A stretch of DNA of 64,000 nt from Deltaproteobacteria bacterium (GCA_023489335.1 JAMDCP010000011.1:245486-309485); one strand, 5' to 3'. Counted from the first letter of the stretch, positions 25,410-34,777 are shown. Notes: generated by a model from the letters alone, not told the origin. Translations and numbers: made by a program.

Positions 25410-26087
25410 ATGGAATATGATGAAAATGGGGTAAGCATTGTTCCGTTCGAATTTAAAAAAGAGATTTTTGAAGAAGCAAAAAAAGATTTTAGATACGAAG
25501 AATATGTTAGGGGATGTTTAAACTGCGGCGTATGCACGGGGGGCTGTCCGCCCCACAGGTTTTTCGATTTTTCCCCTCGCATAGTTCTTCAAAAAATGAA
25601 ATCGAAAGACCCGGAGCTTATCTGGACAATGATGGATGAATATGTTTGGGCATGTTTTCAGTGTTTTACATGCGCTATGATTTGTCCGTTTCTCAACAGT
25701 CCGGGAGGGATCATCGCTATACTAAGGGAAATTGCCGTTAGAAGGGGCTTTGAATCCGCAAAAAAGGTTTTAAAACCGTACTCGAGAGTTCTCTTAAAAC
25801 TCACGGCTTACGGTAATCAACTTTCCCCCGATATGATTCAGCCGGATTTCTTTCCCGATTGGGGTCCGCATATAGGTTATGCCTCCACCGACCTTGCCGT
25901 AAAAAGAAAAGCCATTCCGATGCCGACCCTTCAGGTTACTAATCTTGCATGGGATGTTGCCCCCGAAACCATGAAAGAGCTTTATGATATATTTGACGAA
26001 GCGGGGGTTTTCAAGATAATCGAGGCAGTAGATCCTTCACTGTATGAAATTATACAGGATATTGTGGATGATGTGAGGAGTTCTTAA
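25410..26087 (+). CDS. shdrC1: sHdrC1, iron-sulfur subunit of the sulfur-oxidising Hdr-like complex
   Basis: 225 residues with two [4Fe-4S] ferredoxin motifs in the HdrC arrangement: CLNCGVCTGGCP (~36-47) and CFQCFTCAMICP (~82-93). The rest is helical with no membrane segment, so cytoplasmic. It leads the cluster C1-B1-A-H-C2-B2, the gene order of the sHdr complex of Hyphomicrobium and other sulfur oxidisers, in which protein-bound sulfane sulfur is oxidised to sulfite in the cytoplasm. HdrC passes electrons between HdrA flavin/clusters and HdrB. GGGAG precedes the ATG. A methanogen-type or other Hdr role is the alternative, but gene order favours sHdr. Confidence 0.88.
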   Translation: MEYDENGVSIVPFEFKKEIFEEAKKDFRYEEYVRGCLNCGVCTGGCPPHRFFDFSPRIVLQKMKSKDPELIWTMMDEYVWACFQCFTCAMICPFLNSPGGIIAILREIAVRRGFESAKKVLKPYSRVLLKLTAYGNQLSPDMIQPDFFPDWGPHIGYASTDLAVKRKAIPMPTLQVTNLAWDVAPETMKELYDIFDEAGVFKIIEAVDPSLYEIIQDIVDDVRSS

Positions 26088-26147
26088 CAAAAAAGGGAAC
26101 GGCAAAATAAATAAAATAAATTACTATAAATTAAACAGGAGAGACAT

Positions 26148-27347
26148 ATGGCTATTGAAATAAATAACAGATTGGGTCTTGCCAATGTGAAATCCGATTA
26201 TATTCATGTTGCGGGAAGAAAGCTCGAGGATATTCATGATGAACTTTTAGAACTCGAGGCAAAGGGAGAGGTTAAGGTTATACATGTAAAGGATGAAAAC
26301 AAGCCTATCGAAGCCGAAACCCTATTTGGCTGGAAGAAAAAGATTCCGACCAATAAATTGTGGCACCATAAATCTTGCGGGCAGTGCGGAAACATCCCGG
26401 GCTATCCCGTATCACTTTTATGGTTTATGAATAAAATGGGGCTTGAGTATGTTGACGAAAGAAATCAGACATCGTGCACCGCATGGAATTATCATGGTTC
26501 TGGTACATCCAATCCGGTAGGGCTTGCCGCCGTCGCCGTTAGAAACTGGCACAGGGCTTATGAACTCGGATTGTTTCCGTTGTTTCATTGCGCTACTACA
26601 TTCGGGGATTATAAAGAAATGCGGAATCTGCTTGTCGAACATAAAGAGTTAAGAGACGAGGTTAGAAGAATAATGCATAAAATCGGCAGGGAACTCGTTA
26701 TTCCCGAATATATCGTGCATTATAGCGAATGGGTCCATGTCATGCGTTTTGAAATAGCCAAATTAAAAAAGTATGACCTGAGTAATGTCATAGCGACGGT
26801 TCACCCGGCCTGCCACACTTATAAAATGATACCGGAGGACTGCATTTACGATAAAGAAATTTATGCGGGAAAACGAACGGCTGTATCCACCGGTGTTACG
26901 CTTGCCCTGGGGGCGCAGGTTGCCGATTACTCGACATGGTACGATTGCTGCGGCTTTGGATTCAGGCATATTCTGACCGAAAGAGAGGCTTCAAGGTCGT
27001 TTGTGATGGATAGAAAAATCAGGCCTATGGTTAGAGAGGCTCATTCCGATGTCTGTATTACCCAGGATACCGGTTGTACGACAACGCTTGACAAAAATCA
27101 GTGGATAGGAAAAGCTATGGGCTATACCGAACAGGTTCCGGTTATGGCGGATGTCATGTTTGCCGCTTTAGCCTGCGGCGCCGATGTTTATAAAATTGTT
27201 CAGCTTCAATGGCATACGACGGATTGGAGGCCGCTGTGCGAAAAGATAGGGATAGACTGGAAAAAGTCGGAAGATGAATACAATGCCTATCTGGAAGAGC
27301 TTAAAGCAGGGGGAAAGACCGTTAATTTATACGAGTATCCGAAATAA
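26148..27347 (+). CDS. shdrB1: sHdrB1, CCG-domain catalytic-type subunit
   Basis: 399 residues. Cys-rich protein of the HdrB type: SCGQCGNIPG (~77), HPACHTY, YDCCGFGFRH (~265, the CCG motif) and CITQDTGC (~306). HdrB subunits bind unusual noncubane [4Fe-4S] clusters through paired CCG domains; in this copy the first CCG motif is altered (SCGQCGNIPG), as can be seen directly, so one cluster site may differ. A strong AGGAGAG ribosome-binding site is 6 bp before the ATG; 60 bp separate it from C1. It is followed by 179 bp containing a palindromic repeat before shdrA. Confidence 0.87.
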   Translation: MAIEINNRLGLANVKSDYIHVAGRKLEDIHDELLELEAKGEVKVIHVKDENKPIEAETLFGWKKKIPTNKLWHHKSCGQCGNIPGYPVSLLWFMNKMGLEYVDERNQTSCTAWNYHGSGTSNPVGLAAVAVRNWHRAYELGLFPLFHCATTFGDYKEMRNLLVEHKELRDEVRRIMHKIGRELVIPEYIVHYSEWVHVMRFEIAKLKKYDLSNVIATVHPACHTYKMIPEDCIYDKEIYAGKRTAVSTGVTLALGAQVADYSTWYDCCGFGFRHILTEREASRSFVMDRKIRPMVREAHSDVCITQDTGCTTTLDKNQWIGKAMGYTEQVPVMADVMFAALACGADVYKIVQLQWHTTDWRPLCEKIGIDWKKSEDEYNAYLEELKAGGKTVNLYEYPK

Positions 27348-27386
27348 AATTTAAGGGCATAGAAAAAATATAAAAAGAGCAGAAGA

Positions 27387-27471
27387 ACGAGATTGCTTCG
27401 TCGCCTGTGGCTCCTCGCAATGACGGAATAGGCAGTAATTGCGAGCGCAGCGAAGCAATCACAGTCAAAAA
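27387..27471. repeat. Palindromic intergenic repeat, second family, between shdrB1 and shdrA
   Basis: Outer arms GAGATTGCTTCG and CGAAGCAATC in inverse enclose TCGCAATGACGG and GTAATTGCGAGCGCAG. A near-identical but perfect copy lies at 38309-38366, and a decayed one at 21392-21430. It could form a stem-loop within the sHdr transcript and affect stability or expression of the downstream half. Confidence 0.82.
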
Positions 27472-27526
27472 ATGTTAAGTTAGAACTAATAACCTAATAA
27501 TAACCTAATAATCTGGAGGATTTTAT

Positions 27527-28570
27527 ATGGCTGAGAATATTTTGGTAATCGGCGGAGGCCCGGCAGGTTTGAATGCGGCGACTATGCTTTCCGAATTGGG
27601 CGTAAAGGTAACTCTGGCGGAAAGGGATTTATTTCTTGGAGGCAACCCTAAGAAATTTAAATATAAATTTTTGTTTCCGGATATGCAGCCTGCGGATAAT
27701 GTGGTAGGCGAGCTGATTAAAAAGGCCGAAACAAGCAGTAATATTAAGGTGTATTTATCTTCGGAGATTTCGGATTTTAAGGAAAACGGTAAAAAGTTCG
27801 ATGCGCAGATAAAATCGCCTGACGGGAATGAAATAAAAACCTTTGATTCGGTTATCGTCGCTACCGGTTTTGAGCATTTCGACCCTGCGAGGGATGCCAA
27901 GTATTCCTATCAATTATTCGATGATGTAATCGATATTAAGGATTTGGAAAGAATGATGGGCGAGGGGAATTTCGCCAGGCCTTCTAACGGACAGCCGCCA
28001 AAAAATGTTGCTTTTATACTTTGCGTGGGTTCGAGGGACAGGCATGTCGGCAATCAATACTGCTCAAGGGTATGCTGCACCGTTTCGGTCAAACAGGCTA
28101 TCGAACTCAGAGAACATTTCCCCGATTGCGAAGTGTATATATTTTATATGGATATTAGAACCTACGGTTTTTTTGAGGATTTATACTGGCAGGCTATGGA
28201 AGAGCACGATGTCCAGATAGTTAAAGGCAGGGTTGCCGAAATTACTTCGGGACCAGATAATACGGTTATTTGCAAGGGCGAGGATACGCTTTTAAGAGGG
28301 CCGTTCGAAATTCCGTTCGATATGGTTGTGCTGGCTTCGGGCATGGAAGGCGGACCTCAGTCGTCCGAAATGGCTAAAAAGCTCGGGCTTGAGCTTGACG
28401 AGCACGGATTTTTAAAGCCGCAAAATGTTACGCTGGCGCTTTTTAAATCCAACAAGGAGGGCATATTTTTGGCGGGCGCATGCACGGGGCCGAAGGCTAT
28501 TTCCGATTCCATTATAGAGGGCGGGGCGGCAGCGATGAATGCCTACATTTATGCTGTTAGAAACCATTAA
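27527..28570 (+). CDS. shdrA: sHdrA, FAD-binding subunit
   Basis: 347 residues, the short HdrA form found in sHdr systems (methanogen HdrA is about twice as long and has extra ferredoxin domains). GGGPAGLNAATMLSELG (9-25) is the FAD Rossmann motif; FILCVGSRDRHVGNQYCSRVCC (~163-184) is the HdrA cluster region with Cys166, Cys179, Cys183 and Cys184; the C-terminal GIFLAGACTGPKAISDSIIEGGAAA completes the flavin site. It probably passes electrons within the cytoplasmic complex. TGGAGGA precedes the ATG. shdrH follows 5 bp after the stop codon. Confidence 0.9.
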   Translation: MAENILVIGGGPAGLNAATMLSELGVKVTLAERDLFLGGNPKKFKYKFLFPDMQPADNVVGELIKKAETSSNIKVYLSSEISDFKENGKKFDAQIKSPDGNEIKTFDSVIVATGFEHFDPARDAKYSYQLFDDVIDIKDLERMMGEGNFARPSNGQPPKNVAFILCVGSRDRHVGNQYCSRVCCTVSVKQAIELREHFPDCEVYIFYMDIRTYGFFEDLYWQAMEEHDVQIVKGRVAEITSGPDNTVICKGEDTLLRGPFEIPFDMVVLASGMEGGPQSSEMAKKLGLELDEHGFLKPQNVTLALFKSNKEGIFLAGACTGPKAISDSIIEGGAAAMNAYIYAVRNH

Positions 28571-28575
28571 TTTAT

Positions 28576-29349
28576 ATGCCGTATATTTTAAAAAACAATA
28601 AAATCGACAAAAGATATGAGGAAAAGTTCTTTGAAATTATAAGGGAGAATCTGCCGGACGATAAAATTGGGTTAATTAACTCTCTTTTAAGACAAAAAAC
28701 GGAAATAATAAAAAGGTTTTTGCTGAATATTCGCGAAGGAAAACAGGAAAGGGAAAGTTTTGATAAAATATTATCCATCATATTTTCTATAAGAAGGCAT
28801 AAGGAAAAGATTGCCCAAACTGTGAGCCTTGATAGCTTGAACAATGCATTTATTATCCTCGGCGATTCTAAAAAATCGGCCGAAATTAGAATAGGCAGAT
28901 TTTTAGAGGCATTTTCTTATGACGATGTTGTGGTTAAGAGAGATATTGCCTTAGAAATTTTACATTTTTACGAGCCTGCAAAGAATGTTTTATGGACATC
29001 ATGGGTTTATAGGCAGGATAACGGAACGGGCTGTTTGCCTTATATGGCTGATTTTTTAAAAAGAACATGGGATGGAAATCCTTATATCATGCCGTTCAGT
29101 ATAAAAGAAATGAAAGAGGAAATAGATTGCCTTTATGAATTATCGAATAAAAATGGTTTTGCAATCAAACCCCCTTACGGCGTCGATATTCTTTTAAGTT
29201 ATATGTATGCCGATTATGTCTATAAAATGGTATATGCCGAATCTAAGTCTTTATCTATCGGCGTACCGGACGGGTTTACATTGATGAAAAAGTTATTGGG
29301 GATTGAAAAATTGGAGTTGCAGAGACAGGAATTAGGAATGGCTGGGTAA
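28576..29349 (+). CDS. shdrH: sHdrH, conserved protein of the sHdr cluster
   Basis: 257 residues, helical, no signal peptide, no Cys cluster motif. It lies between shdrA and shdrC2, where sHdr loci carry the hypothetical gene called hdrH, and that position is the main reason for the name. Visible features are a charged first half (ERESFDKILSIIFSIRRHKEKI) and a DFLKRTWDGNPYIMPFS stretch. Function unknown; it is co-conserved with the complex and may be a structural or assembly factor. ATG follows the shdrA stop by 5 bp without a clear ribosome-binding site, so it is probably coupled to shdrA. Confidence 0.72.
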   Translation: MPYILKNNKIDKRYEEKFFEIIRENLPDDKIGLINSLLRQKTEIIKRFLLNIREGKQERESFDKILSIIFSIRRHKEKIAQTVSLDSLNNAFIILGDSKKSAEIRIGRFLEAFSYDDVVVKRDIALEILHFYEPAKNVLWTSWVYRQDNGTGCLPYMADFLKRTWDGNPYIMPFSIKEMKEEIDCLYELSNKNGFAIKPPYGVDILLSYMYADYVYKMVYAESKSLSIGVPDGFTLMKKLLGIEKLELQRQELGMAG

Positions 29350-29407
29350 CGACTGTAATATTCAAATAATAATTCAGTGATTATTAAAATTTGATTTGGA
29401 GGGCTTT

Positions 29408-30172
29408 ATGGCTTTAGAAAAGCAAGAAAAAAGACCGGTTGCCGAAAAAGGGGAACATATTATAGCAAGGCATTTAATCGAAGACGACTACATTAAAGAA
29501 GAAAAAAATTTAGTTATCGACGGGGTCGATGTTTCTGGCAGGTGGAACACATTTATTCGCACAAGGGTCGATTCGGAGTTTGACAGGAGCTTCTTTCGGG
29601 AGGTCAAGGAAACCGTTGCCGGTTCAAGAATTAACAGATGCTGGCAGTGCGGAATGTGTACGGCAAGCTGTACCGTGACTCCGCTATACAGAAGGTTTAA
29701 TCCGAGGGCATTTATTTATATGATGCAGCTTGGCAACTTAAAAGAGTTGAAAAAATATGTTGATGTTGCATGGCGGTGCGTCGGGTGTTATAAATGTTCC
29801 CAGAGATGCCCCAAACAGGTAAATCCCGCCGAAATGATGGAGGCGCTTGCGCTTTTGATAAAAAAATATTTCCCGGAAGAAATGGAAAGTAAATTGAAAG
29901 TTGACGAAGATGTTAAAAAGATATACGAGGATATGATTCTGGGACACGGAAGATTAGACCTGGCGAAGCTTCATACCTCGTCGATGCAAAAGATGGGGAG
30001 AACAAAGGAACTTATCGGAAAAATGGAAAGGGATGCTATTTTTAAAATGATTAAGGACGGAAGGGCTTTTTCGATATTAAAGCTCGGCAGGCCGCATAAT
30101 TGGGGAAAATCAAAAAGGGCGATAGAAAATTATTTAAAAAATGCCAATACCCTTGAAAGAAGCGAGGCATAA
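29408..30172 (+). CDS. shdrC2: sHdrC2, iron-sulfur subunit
   Basis: About 254 residues from ATG 29408, which has GGAGGG 5 bp upstream; an in-frame TTG at 29396 overlaps that ribosome-binding site and is less likely. Two [4Fe-4S] motifs: CWQCGMCTASCT (the last Cys is not followed by the usual Pro) and CVGCYKCSQRCP. An extra N-terminal strand region (IDGVDVSGRWNTFIRT) distinguishes it from C1. Second HdrC of the cluster, expected to pair with B2. Confidence 0.87.
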   Translation: MALEKQEKRPVAEKGEHIIARHLIEDDYIKEEKNLVIDGVDVSGRWNTFIRTRVDSEFDRSFFREVKETVAGSRINRCWQCGMCTASCTVTPLYRRFNPRAFIYMMQLGNLKELKKYVDVAWRCVGCYKCSQRCPKQVNPAEMMEALALLIKKYFPEEMESKLKVDEDVKKIYEDMILGHGRLDLAKLHTSSMQKMGRTKELIGKMERDAIFKMIKDGRAFSILKLGRPHNWGKSKRAIENYLKNANTLERSEA

Positions 30173-30227
30173 AATGTTTGCGGCAAGGACTGGATTAAGG
30201 TAAAAATTAATTATAATGGGGGTTTAC

Positions 30228-31151
30228 ATGGAAAAATTAAAGGAAAACCAGGCGGCATATTATCCAGGATGCGCTTTACTGACAATAGATAGAGCTTATA
30301 ATAACAGTTCTAAATTAGTATCAAAAAAGATGGGCATAGAACTTGTCGAGCTGCAAGGTTATAATTGCTGCGGCATAGGAGAGATGAAATCTAAAGGGGC
30401 GGTTTCGATGTATCTGCCGCTTAGAAATATGATGCTTGCAAAATCGCAGCTTGGCTCAAAAGATCTGGTTATGGCATGTTCGGTCTGCTATCATGAGTTT
30501 AGCAGGTCCATTACAAGGGTAAGGGAAAATAAAAACGAGCTTGTCGAAGTCAACGCTATATTTAAAGAAGCGGGTGAAATTGAAGGCGAGTTTACCCCGG
30601 ACGGCGAAGCAAGGCATATTCTGGAGTTTTTATATAACGAAAAAGGGGTGGATGAGGTAAAGAAAAACACGGTTAAGCCGTTAAAAGGCTTAAAAGCGGC
30701 GCCTTATTACGGCTGTCTTTACTCAAGGCCGTCGATGTACACTTTTACCGATAAAAAACCTAATTTGGACAATTCCGAAAGACCCCGGTTTATGCATGAT
30801 TTTTTGGAAGCCATGGGTGCGGAAGTCGTTTTTTACGGTAACGAGGTGCAGTGTTGCGGCGGAAGAAATGTCGTTCAGGACGAGGAAACCTCTTTTGCGT
30901 TATGTTCGCAGACGCTTTCGAAGGCAAAAAAAGCCGGGGCGGATTTCCTTGTTCTTATCTGCCCAAAATGCGCTGGCGCGCTGGATGTAAATCAGCCTAA
31001 GATAGCCGCAAAATTTGGGAAGGATTCGGAACTTCCCGTTGTTTATTTAACGCAATTAATGGCTCTGGCATTTGGTTTTTCCAAAAAAGAAGCCGAGTTC
31101 GGCGATATGATTTCAGACCCGCTCAAGGCGCTTCAGGAAAAGGGGTTTTAG
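30228..31151 (+). CDS. shdrB2: sHdrB2, CCG-domain subunit
   Basis: About 307 residues from ATG 30228, which follows GGGGG at the right distance; an upstream in-frame ATG (30216) contains that ribosome-binding site and is less likely. Two complete CCG domains of the HdrB type: YYPGCAL..YNCCGIGEM..MACSVCY and PYYGCLYSRP..VQCCGGRN..LICPKCAGAL. They would hold two noncubane [4Fe-4S] clusters at the active site. Last gene of the sHdr cluster; a MITE-like repeat follows. No lbpA (lipoate-binding protein), tusA, dsrE or etf genes are adjacent, so those partners must be elsewhere if the pathway is complete. Confidence 0.88.
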   Translation: MEKLKENQAAYYPGCALLTIDRAYNNSSKLVSKKMGIELVELQGYNCCGIGEMKSKGAVSMYLPLRNMMLAKSQLGSKDLVMACSVCYHEFSRSITRVRENKNELVEVNAIFKEAGEIEGEFTPDGEARHILEFLYNEKGVDEVKKNTVKPLKGLKAAPYYGCLYSRPSMYTFTDKKPNLDNSERPRFMHDFLEAMGAEVVFYGNEVQCCGGRNVVQDEETSFALCSQTLSKAKKAGADFLVLICPKCAGALDVNQPKIAAKFGKDSELPVVYLTQLMALAFGFSKKEAEFGDMISDPLKALQEKGF

Positions 31152-31159
31152 CAAAAGAT

Positions 31160-31300
31160 TTAATTATAAATACCCCGCCCCTCTTTGCCTGCATAAAACC
31201 GTTGGTTTTATAAACGCAGGCAAAGATACAGCCTTTAGGCGGGACTGACACCCCTTTTGAGAAAAGGGGAATTAAATAAGAGATAAATTAAATCGGATAT
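31160..31300. repeat. MITE-like element with decayed ends (copy D)
   Basis: TTTAATTATAAATACCCCGCC, then nearly the same long hairpin as copy A (CTCTTTGCCTGC / GCAGGCAAAGA around ATAAAACC/GGTTTTAT), CACCCC, CCCCTTTT..AAAAGGGG, and a weak right end TTAAATCGGATA. Left end not recognisable. It fills the gap between shdrB2 and the convergent GT39 gene. Confidence 0.82.
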
Positions 31301-31311
31301 GAATAAAAATC

Positions 31312-32856
31312 CTAAAACTGTTTCGAGGAGAATTTTTTAAACAGGTATTTATCTTTATACAAGAAGTCTTTTAACAAGTAAATCTTTACGGTTCTTATTG
31401 TTTCATGATTATCCGTAATCGCTGTCTTTTTTAACAGCGTACAGCTTTTAAAATTTTGGCATAACTTGCTTTCTATATTTTTGCCGTATTTTGTGTCTAT
31501 TATGTAAAGGAAATTTCGGCCTTTTTTATCTTTAAAATTGTTCCAGAACGCATATTGGTTGTCTCTTATAAAATAATTAAACGAATATGTCTGTGGTTTT
31601 CCTTTTACATAATACGCAAGTTCGCTTGCTACCTGAAATCTCCTTGCCGCTATCAATAAATCGTCCTTTTTATGAGCCGCAAGTTCCTTATCGACATAAT
31701 GCCCTAATTTTTTCCATCCTAATACATCTCTCATAGGATTTTTGCTTATTTTAATGCTAATCAACGGATAGTAAGGCTCCAAAAATATAATTAATGAAAA
31801 AATAAGTCCTGTCATAAAAGAAAGGGCATAAAAATAGGTTGTTAAGTTTTTAAGTTTTTGCGATTTTAAATTTAAGTTTAAGCGAAGTATCAGAATAAAA
31901 GATAATAAAAAGGCGGGAAAATATAAAAATACAGGCCAATTAGGCTGAACCGTCGTTTTTGTGCATTGGTATATAAAATATAAAAACGGGGCCAAGGATG
32001 ATATGGACAGCGCTAAATATGTGTCGTTATTTTCTTTTAATCCAAGATAAAAACCTATAAAAATAGATATTAGCATGATTATAAATATAAACGGGGAAAC
32101 TATACCCATCTGGGAAATAATAAATAAAAACAGATTCGATAAAAATGCGCTAAAACTTACAAAATGACCCGATAATGTCATAAGATGCCTGAAAGATACA
32201 AAATTGTTCAGATAATTCCATATTATTACGGGCGAAAATAGGGCGAGCGAAATTAAAAGGGCTAAATACGGTTCTTTTTTAAAAAAATATTTACGGTAGT
32301 TTTTGCTTAAAACGAGAAATAAAAACATTATAGGGTATATAAAAACCGCCGTATATTTACTGAGCAGCGCAAGTCCGGTCGTAATCCCTATGAGGTACCA
32401 ATAAAAATCCTTTTTGGTTAGAATAAGGTATATCAGAAGCAATATCGTTAACGAGAAAAATAACATTTGCAGGTTTCCGTACACAATTAATATCGAACCG
32501 ACATTAAGTATCGGGATTGTGTTTAACAGCGCCGCCCACAGCAAAGAAAGCAGATTATTGTTCGTAATCTTTTTTAAAGCCAGATATACATATATCGATA
32601 AAATCAAAGAAATAACAGGCGCCGCGAGCCTCACGAAAAACTGTGAATTAAGTTTGCCGAAAAATGTCGTCAAGGCTATCGTATAAGCAACCATAGGAGA
32701 CATATCATAGTAAGAAAGCGATAAATGCCTTGACCATTGCCAGTAATAGGTTTCTTCGGGAATCAGGTCTATTTTTGTTATGAGTACGAGTCTGATTATA
32801 AAAAGGATTATCAGTGCGGCAAAAAGAGAGTATGAAATAATTTTGTTTTTGTCCAT
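31312..32856 (-). CDS. GT39 / ArnT-like membrane glycosyltransferase
   Basis: 514 residues. N-terminal helix followed by a periplasmic loop with EETYYWQWSRHLSLSYYDMSPMVAY, the PMT_2/ArnT signature (acidic residue then xYYW and a DxPP-like DMSP), and 10-12 further transmembrane segments; ~100-residue soluble C-terminus (RRFQVASELAYYVKGKPQTYSFNYF). Such enzymes move a sugar from a polyprenyl-phosphate carrier to lipid A, glycans or proteins outside the membrane. The acceptor is unknown; pili or the flagellar region's glycans are possible. Lone gene, convergent with the sHdr operon. Confidence 0.82.
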   Translation of the reverse strand: MDKNKIISYSLFAALIILFIIRLVLITKIDLIPEETYYWQWSRHLSLSYYDMSPMVAYTIALTTFFGKLNSQFFVRLAAPVISLILSIYVYLALKKITNNNLLSLLWAALLNTIPILNVGSILIVYGNLQMLFFSLTILLLIYLILTKKDFYWYLIGITTGLALLSKYTAVFIYPIMFLFLVLSKNYRKYFFKKEPYLALLISLALFSPVIIWNYLNNFVSFRHLMTLSGHFVSFSAFLSNLFLFIISQMGIVSPFIFIIMLISIFIGFYLGLKENNDTYLALSISSLAPFLYFIYQCTKTTVQPNWPVFLYFPAFLLSFILILRLNLNLKSQKLKNLTTYFYALSFMTGLIFSLIIFLEPYYPLISIKISKNPMRDVLGWKKLGHYVDKELAAHKKDDLLIAARRFQVASELAYYVKGKPQTYSFNYFIRDNQYAFWNNFKDKKGRNFLYIIDTKYGKNIESKLCQNFKSCTLLKKTAITDNHETIRTVKIYLLKDFLYKDKYLFKKFSSKQF

Positions 32857-32957
32857 AATTTTTAGGAAATATTATACGATTTTTAAAGCCAAAATTGAAA
32901 TAAAAAAATCGATAAAAAAATAAATTAAAAATTTTTAATAAAATTAATAAAAAAGAC

Positions 32958-32987
32958 TTGACAATAAAAGCAGTTTTGTTTTATCTT
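32958..32987 (+). promoter_or_regulatory. Possible promoter of the pilMNOPQ operon
   Basis: A perfect TTGACA at 32958-32963 with TATCTT 18 bp downstream. It would give a leader of about 145 nt. The rest of the 281-bp gap (32857-33137) is very AT-rich and shows nothing else I can support. Confidence 0.4.
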
Positions 32988-33137
32988 TATATTTAATTAT
33001 AATTTACATTAAAATAGTTATAAAAATTAATGATGTAATGATAATTAATAAAATGTTAAAAAATGGCGATATAATATTAAGTGAGTAAATTGGTAAACGG
33101 GAACGGGGTCTTAAAATTACAGGGGTAATAAACTTAT

Positions 33138-34190
33138 ATGGCGTTTAAACTTAGCTTTGGTTCAAAAAACGGCGTGGGAATAGATATAGGTTCGGATTCG
33201 ATTAAGGTATTAAGGCTTTCGAAGTCGGGTCATAAATACCGTGTTTTGGATTCCGATGTGATAAGTTTGCCGGGCGGTGCCGTTAGCGGCGGGGTAATAA
33301 ACGATAAGGCTTCCGTCGCCTCTTATTTAAAAAGTTCGTTTTCGAGGCTTGGAATTAAAGAAAAAAATGTCGTTATAGCGGTGCCGTGCAAGCATGTTAT
33401 TATAAAGACGATCGAAATGCCGAAAATGAAAGAGGGCGAGCTTGATTCTTCGATATATTACGAAGCCCAACAATATATTACTTATGATATAAACGAGGTT
33501 TTTTACGATTATGTCGTTTTGGGAGAATCCCGAACGGATTCGAACAACAATATGATAATGATAGTCGCAGGAAAAAAAGACATAATTAATAATCAAACCG
33601 GGCTCATCCAGGAATGCGGCTTGAACCCGTATAAAGTGGACGTGGATTGCATAGCCGTTGAAAATATGTTTAATTTTAACTATCCCGAAGAATTTGACGA
33701 GCTTGTTTCCCTGACGAGAGTGGGCGCATCCGAAACAAATGTTCATGTAATTAAAAAGGGTTTGAATTTGTTTAGAAGGGATATTCCTATTGGGGGAATA
33801 AATATTACCGAGGAGATATCAAAAAAATTTCAGATAGATTTTAACGAAGCAGAAAATATAAAAACAGGCGATATCAGCAAAAGGGATGTCAATTTTCAAT
33901 CGAATTACGCCGTTTATCTCAATATGATAATATCCAGAATAACCTCGGAAATTCAAAGAACTATAGATTATTTTGCGGCGAATAACGATAAACAATATCC
34001 TAAAAAGATTTATTTAACGGGCGGTTCAAGTAAATTACCGGGCCTGTCAAACGATATAGAGGGAAAACTGAATATTCCGGTAGAGGTTATAAATCCGTTC
34101 AGGCATATTCTTTTTAAAGACGAAGCTATCGAGAACCAAAGCCATCTGTTCGGCGTTGCCGTCGGGTTGGCATTAAGAGGGCTTGAATAA
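33138..34190 (+). CDS. pilM: Type IV pilus assembly ATPase-like protein PilM
   Basis: 350 residues, actin/FtsA-like fold. GVGIDIGSDSIKVLRLSKS (~13-30) is the phosphate-1 nucleotide motif; KIYLTGGSSKLPGLSNDIE (~294-312) the adenosine motif. PilM is a cytoplasmic ring protein that binds the INLN motif of PilN and links the PilB/PilT motors to the inner-membrane PilNO complex. First gene of a pilM-N-O-P-Q operon; pilN follows after 2 bp. AGGGG ribosome-binding site 12 bp before the ATG. Confidence 0.93.
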   Translation: MAFKLSFGSKNGVGIDIGSDSIKVLRLSKSGHKYRVLDSDVISLPGGAVSGGVINDKASVASYLKSSFSRLGIKEKNVVIAVPCKHVIIKTIEMPKMKEGELDSSIYYEAQQYITYDINEVFYDYVVLGESRTDSNNNMIMIVAGKKDIINNQTGLIQECGLNPYKVDVDCIAVENMFNFNYPEEFDELVSLTRVGASETNVHVIKKGLNLFRRDIPIGGINITEEISKKFQIDFNEAENIKTGDISKRDVNFQSNYAVYLNMIISRITSEIQRTIDYFAANNDKQYPKKIYLTGGSSKLPGLSNDIEGKLNIPVEVINPFRHILFKDEAIENQSHLFGVAVGLALRGLE

Positions 34191-34192
34191 CG

Positions 34193-34777
34193 ATGATTAA
34201 AATTAATTTAAATAAAAAGCCGAAAAAGTTAAGAATTAAAATCGAGAAGAAAAGCATAAAGAGCATGAGCGGCTTCGTGCTCATACCGATTATAGCGGGC
34301 GCCGTCGTTGCGGCTGCAATGAATTATACCATTACGGCAAAGATTAACGCGACCATTAAGAATATTAAGGTATATAACGGCGAAATTTCCGCATTGCTTC
34401 CCAAGGTTCAAAAGGTTAACGCCATTAAAAAGAAACAGGCCGACATTCTTCAAAAGATTAATATTATAAAGACATTAAAAAAAGAACAAAGCGGACCGAT
34501 AGGTTATATGTATTATATAACAATGGCGCTTCCCCGGTTTGCATGGATCGATTCTTTAAAGTCGGCGGGCGGCAATATAAGCGTGAACGGCATTGCCCTC
34601 GACGGGCAGGTTGTTTCGCTATTTATGGATAATTTAAATAAAACCGGTTATTTTAATAATGTAACGCTATTACAGACATCCGAGGTAAAAAAACAAGAAT
34701 TGAAACTACAGAATTTTAATTTAACATTTAACGCAAATTATAAACAGGGCATTAAAAACGCCGTAAACAATAAATGA
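34193..34777 (+). CDS. pilN: Type IV pilus inner-membrane protein PilN
   Basis: 194 residues. Short cytoplasmic N-terminus with IKINLNKKPKKLR, the PilM-binding INLN motif, one transmembrane helix (~28-48), a periplasmic coiled coil (~55-95) and a ferredoxin-like domain (FAWIDSLKSAGGNISVNGIALDG..VTLLQTSEV). Forms a dimer with PilO that lines up the pilus machine. 2 bp from pilM and 3 bp from pilO. Confidence 0.9.
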   Translation: MIKINLNKKPKKLRIKIEKKSIKSMSGFVLIPIIAGAVVAAAMNYTITAKINATIKNIKVYNGEISALLPKVQKVNAIKKKQADILQKINIIKTLKKEQSGPIGYMYYITMALPRFAWIDSLKSAGGNISVNGIALDGQVVSLFMDNLNKTGYFNNVTLLQTSEVKKQELKLQNFNLTFNANYKQGIKNAVNNK

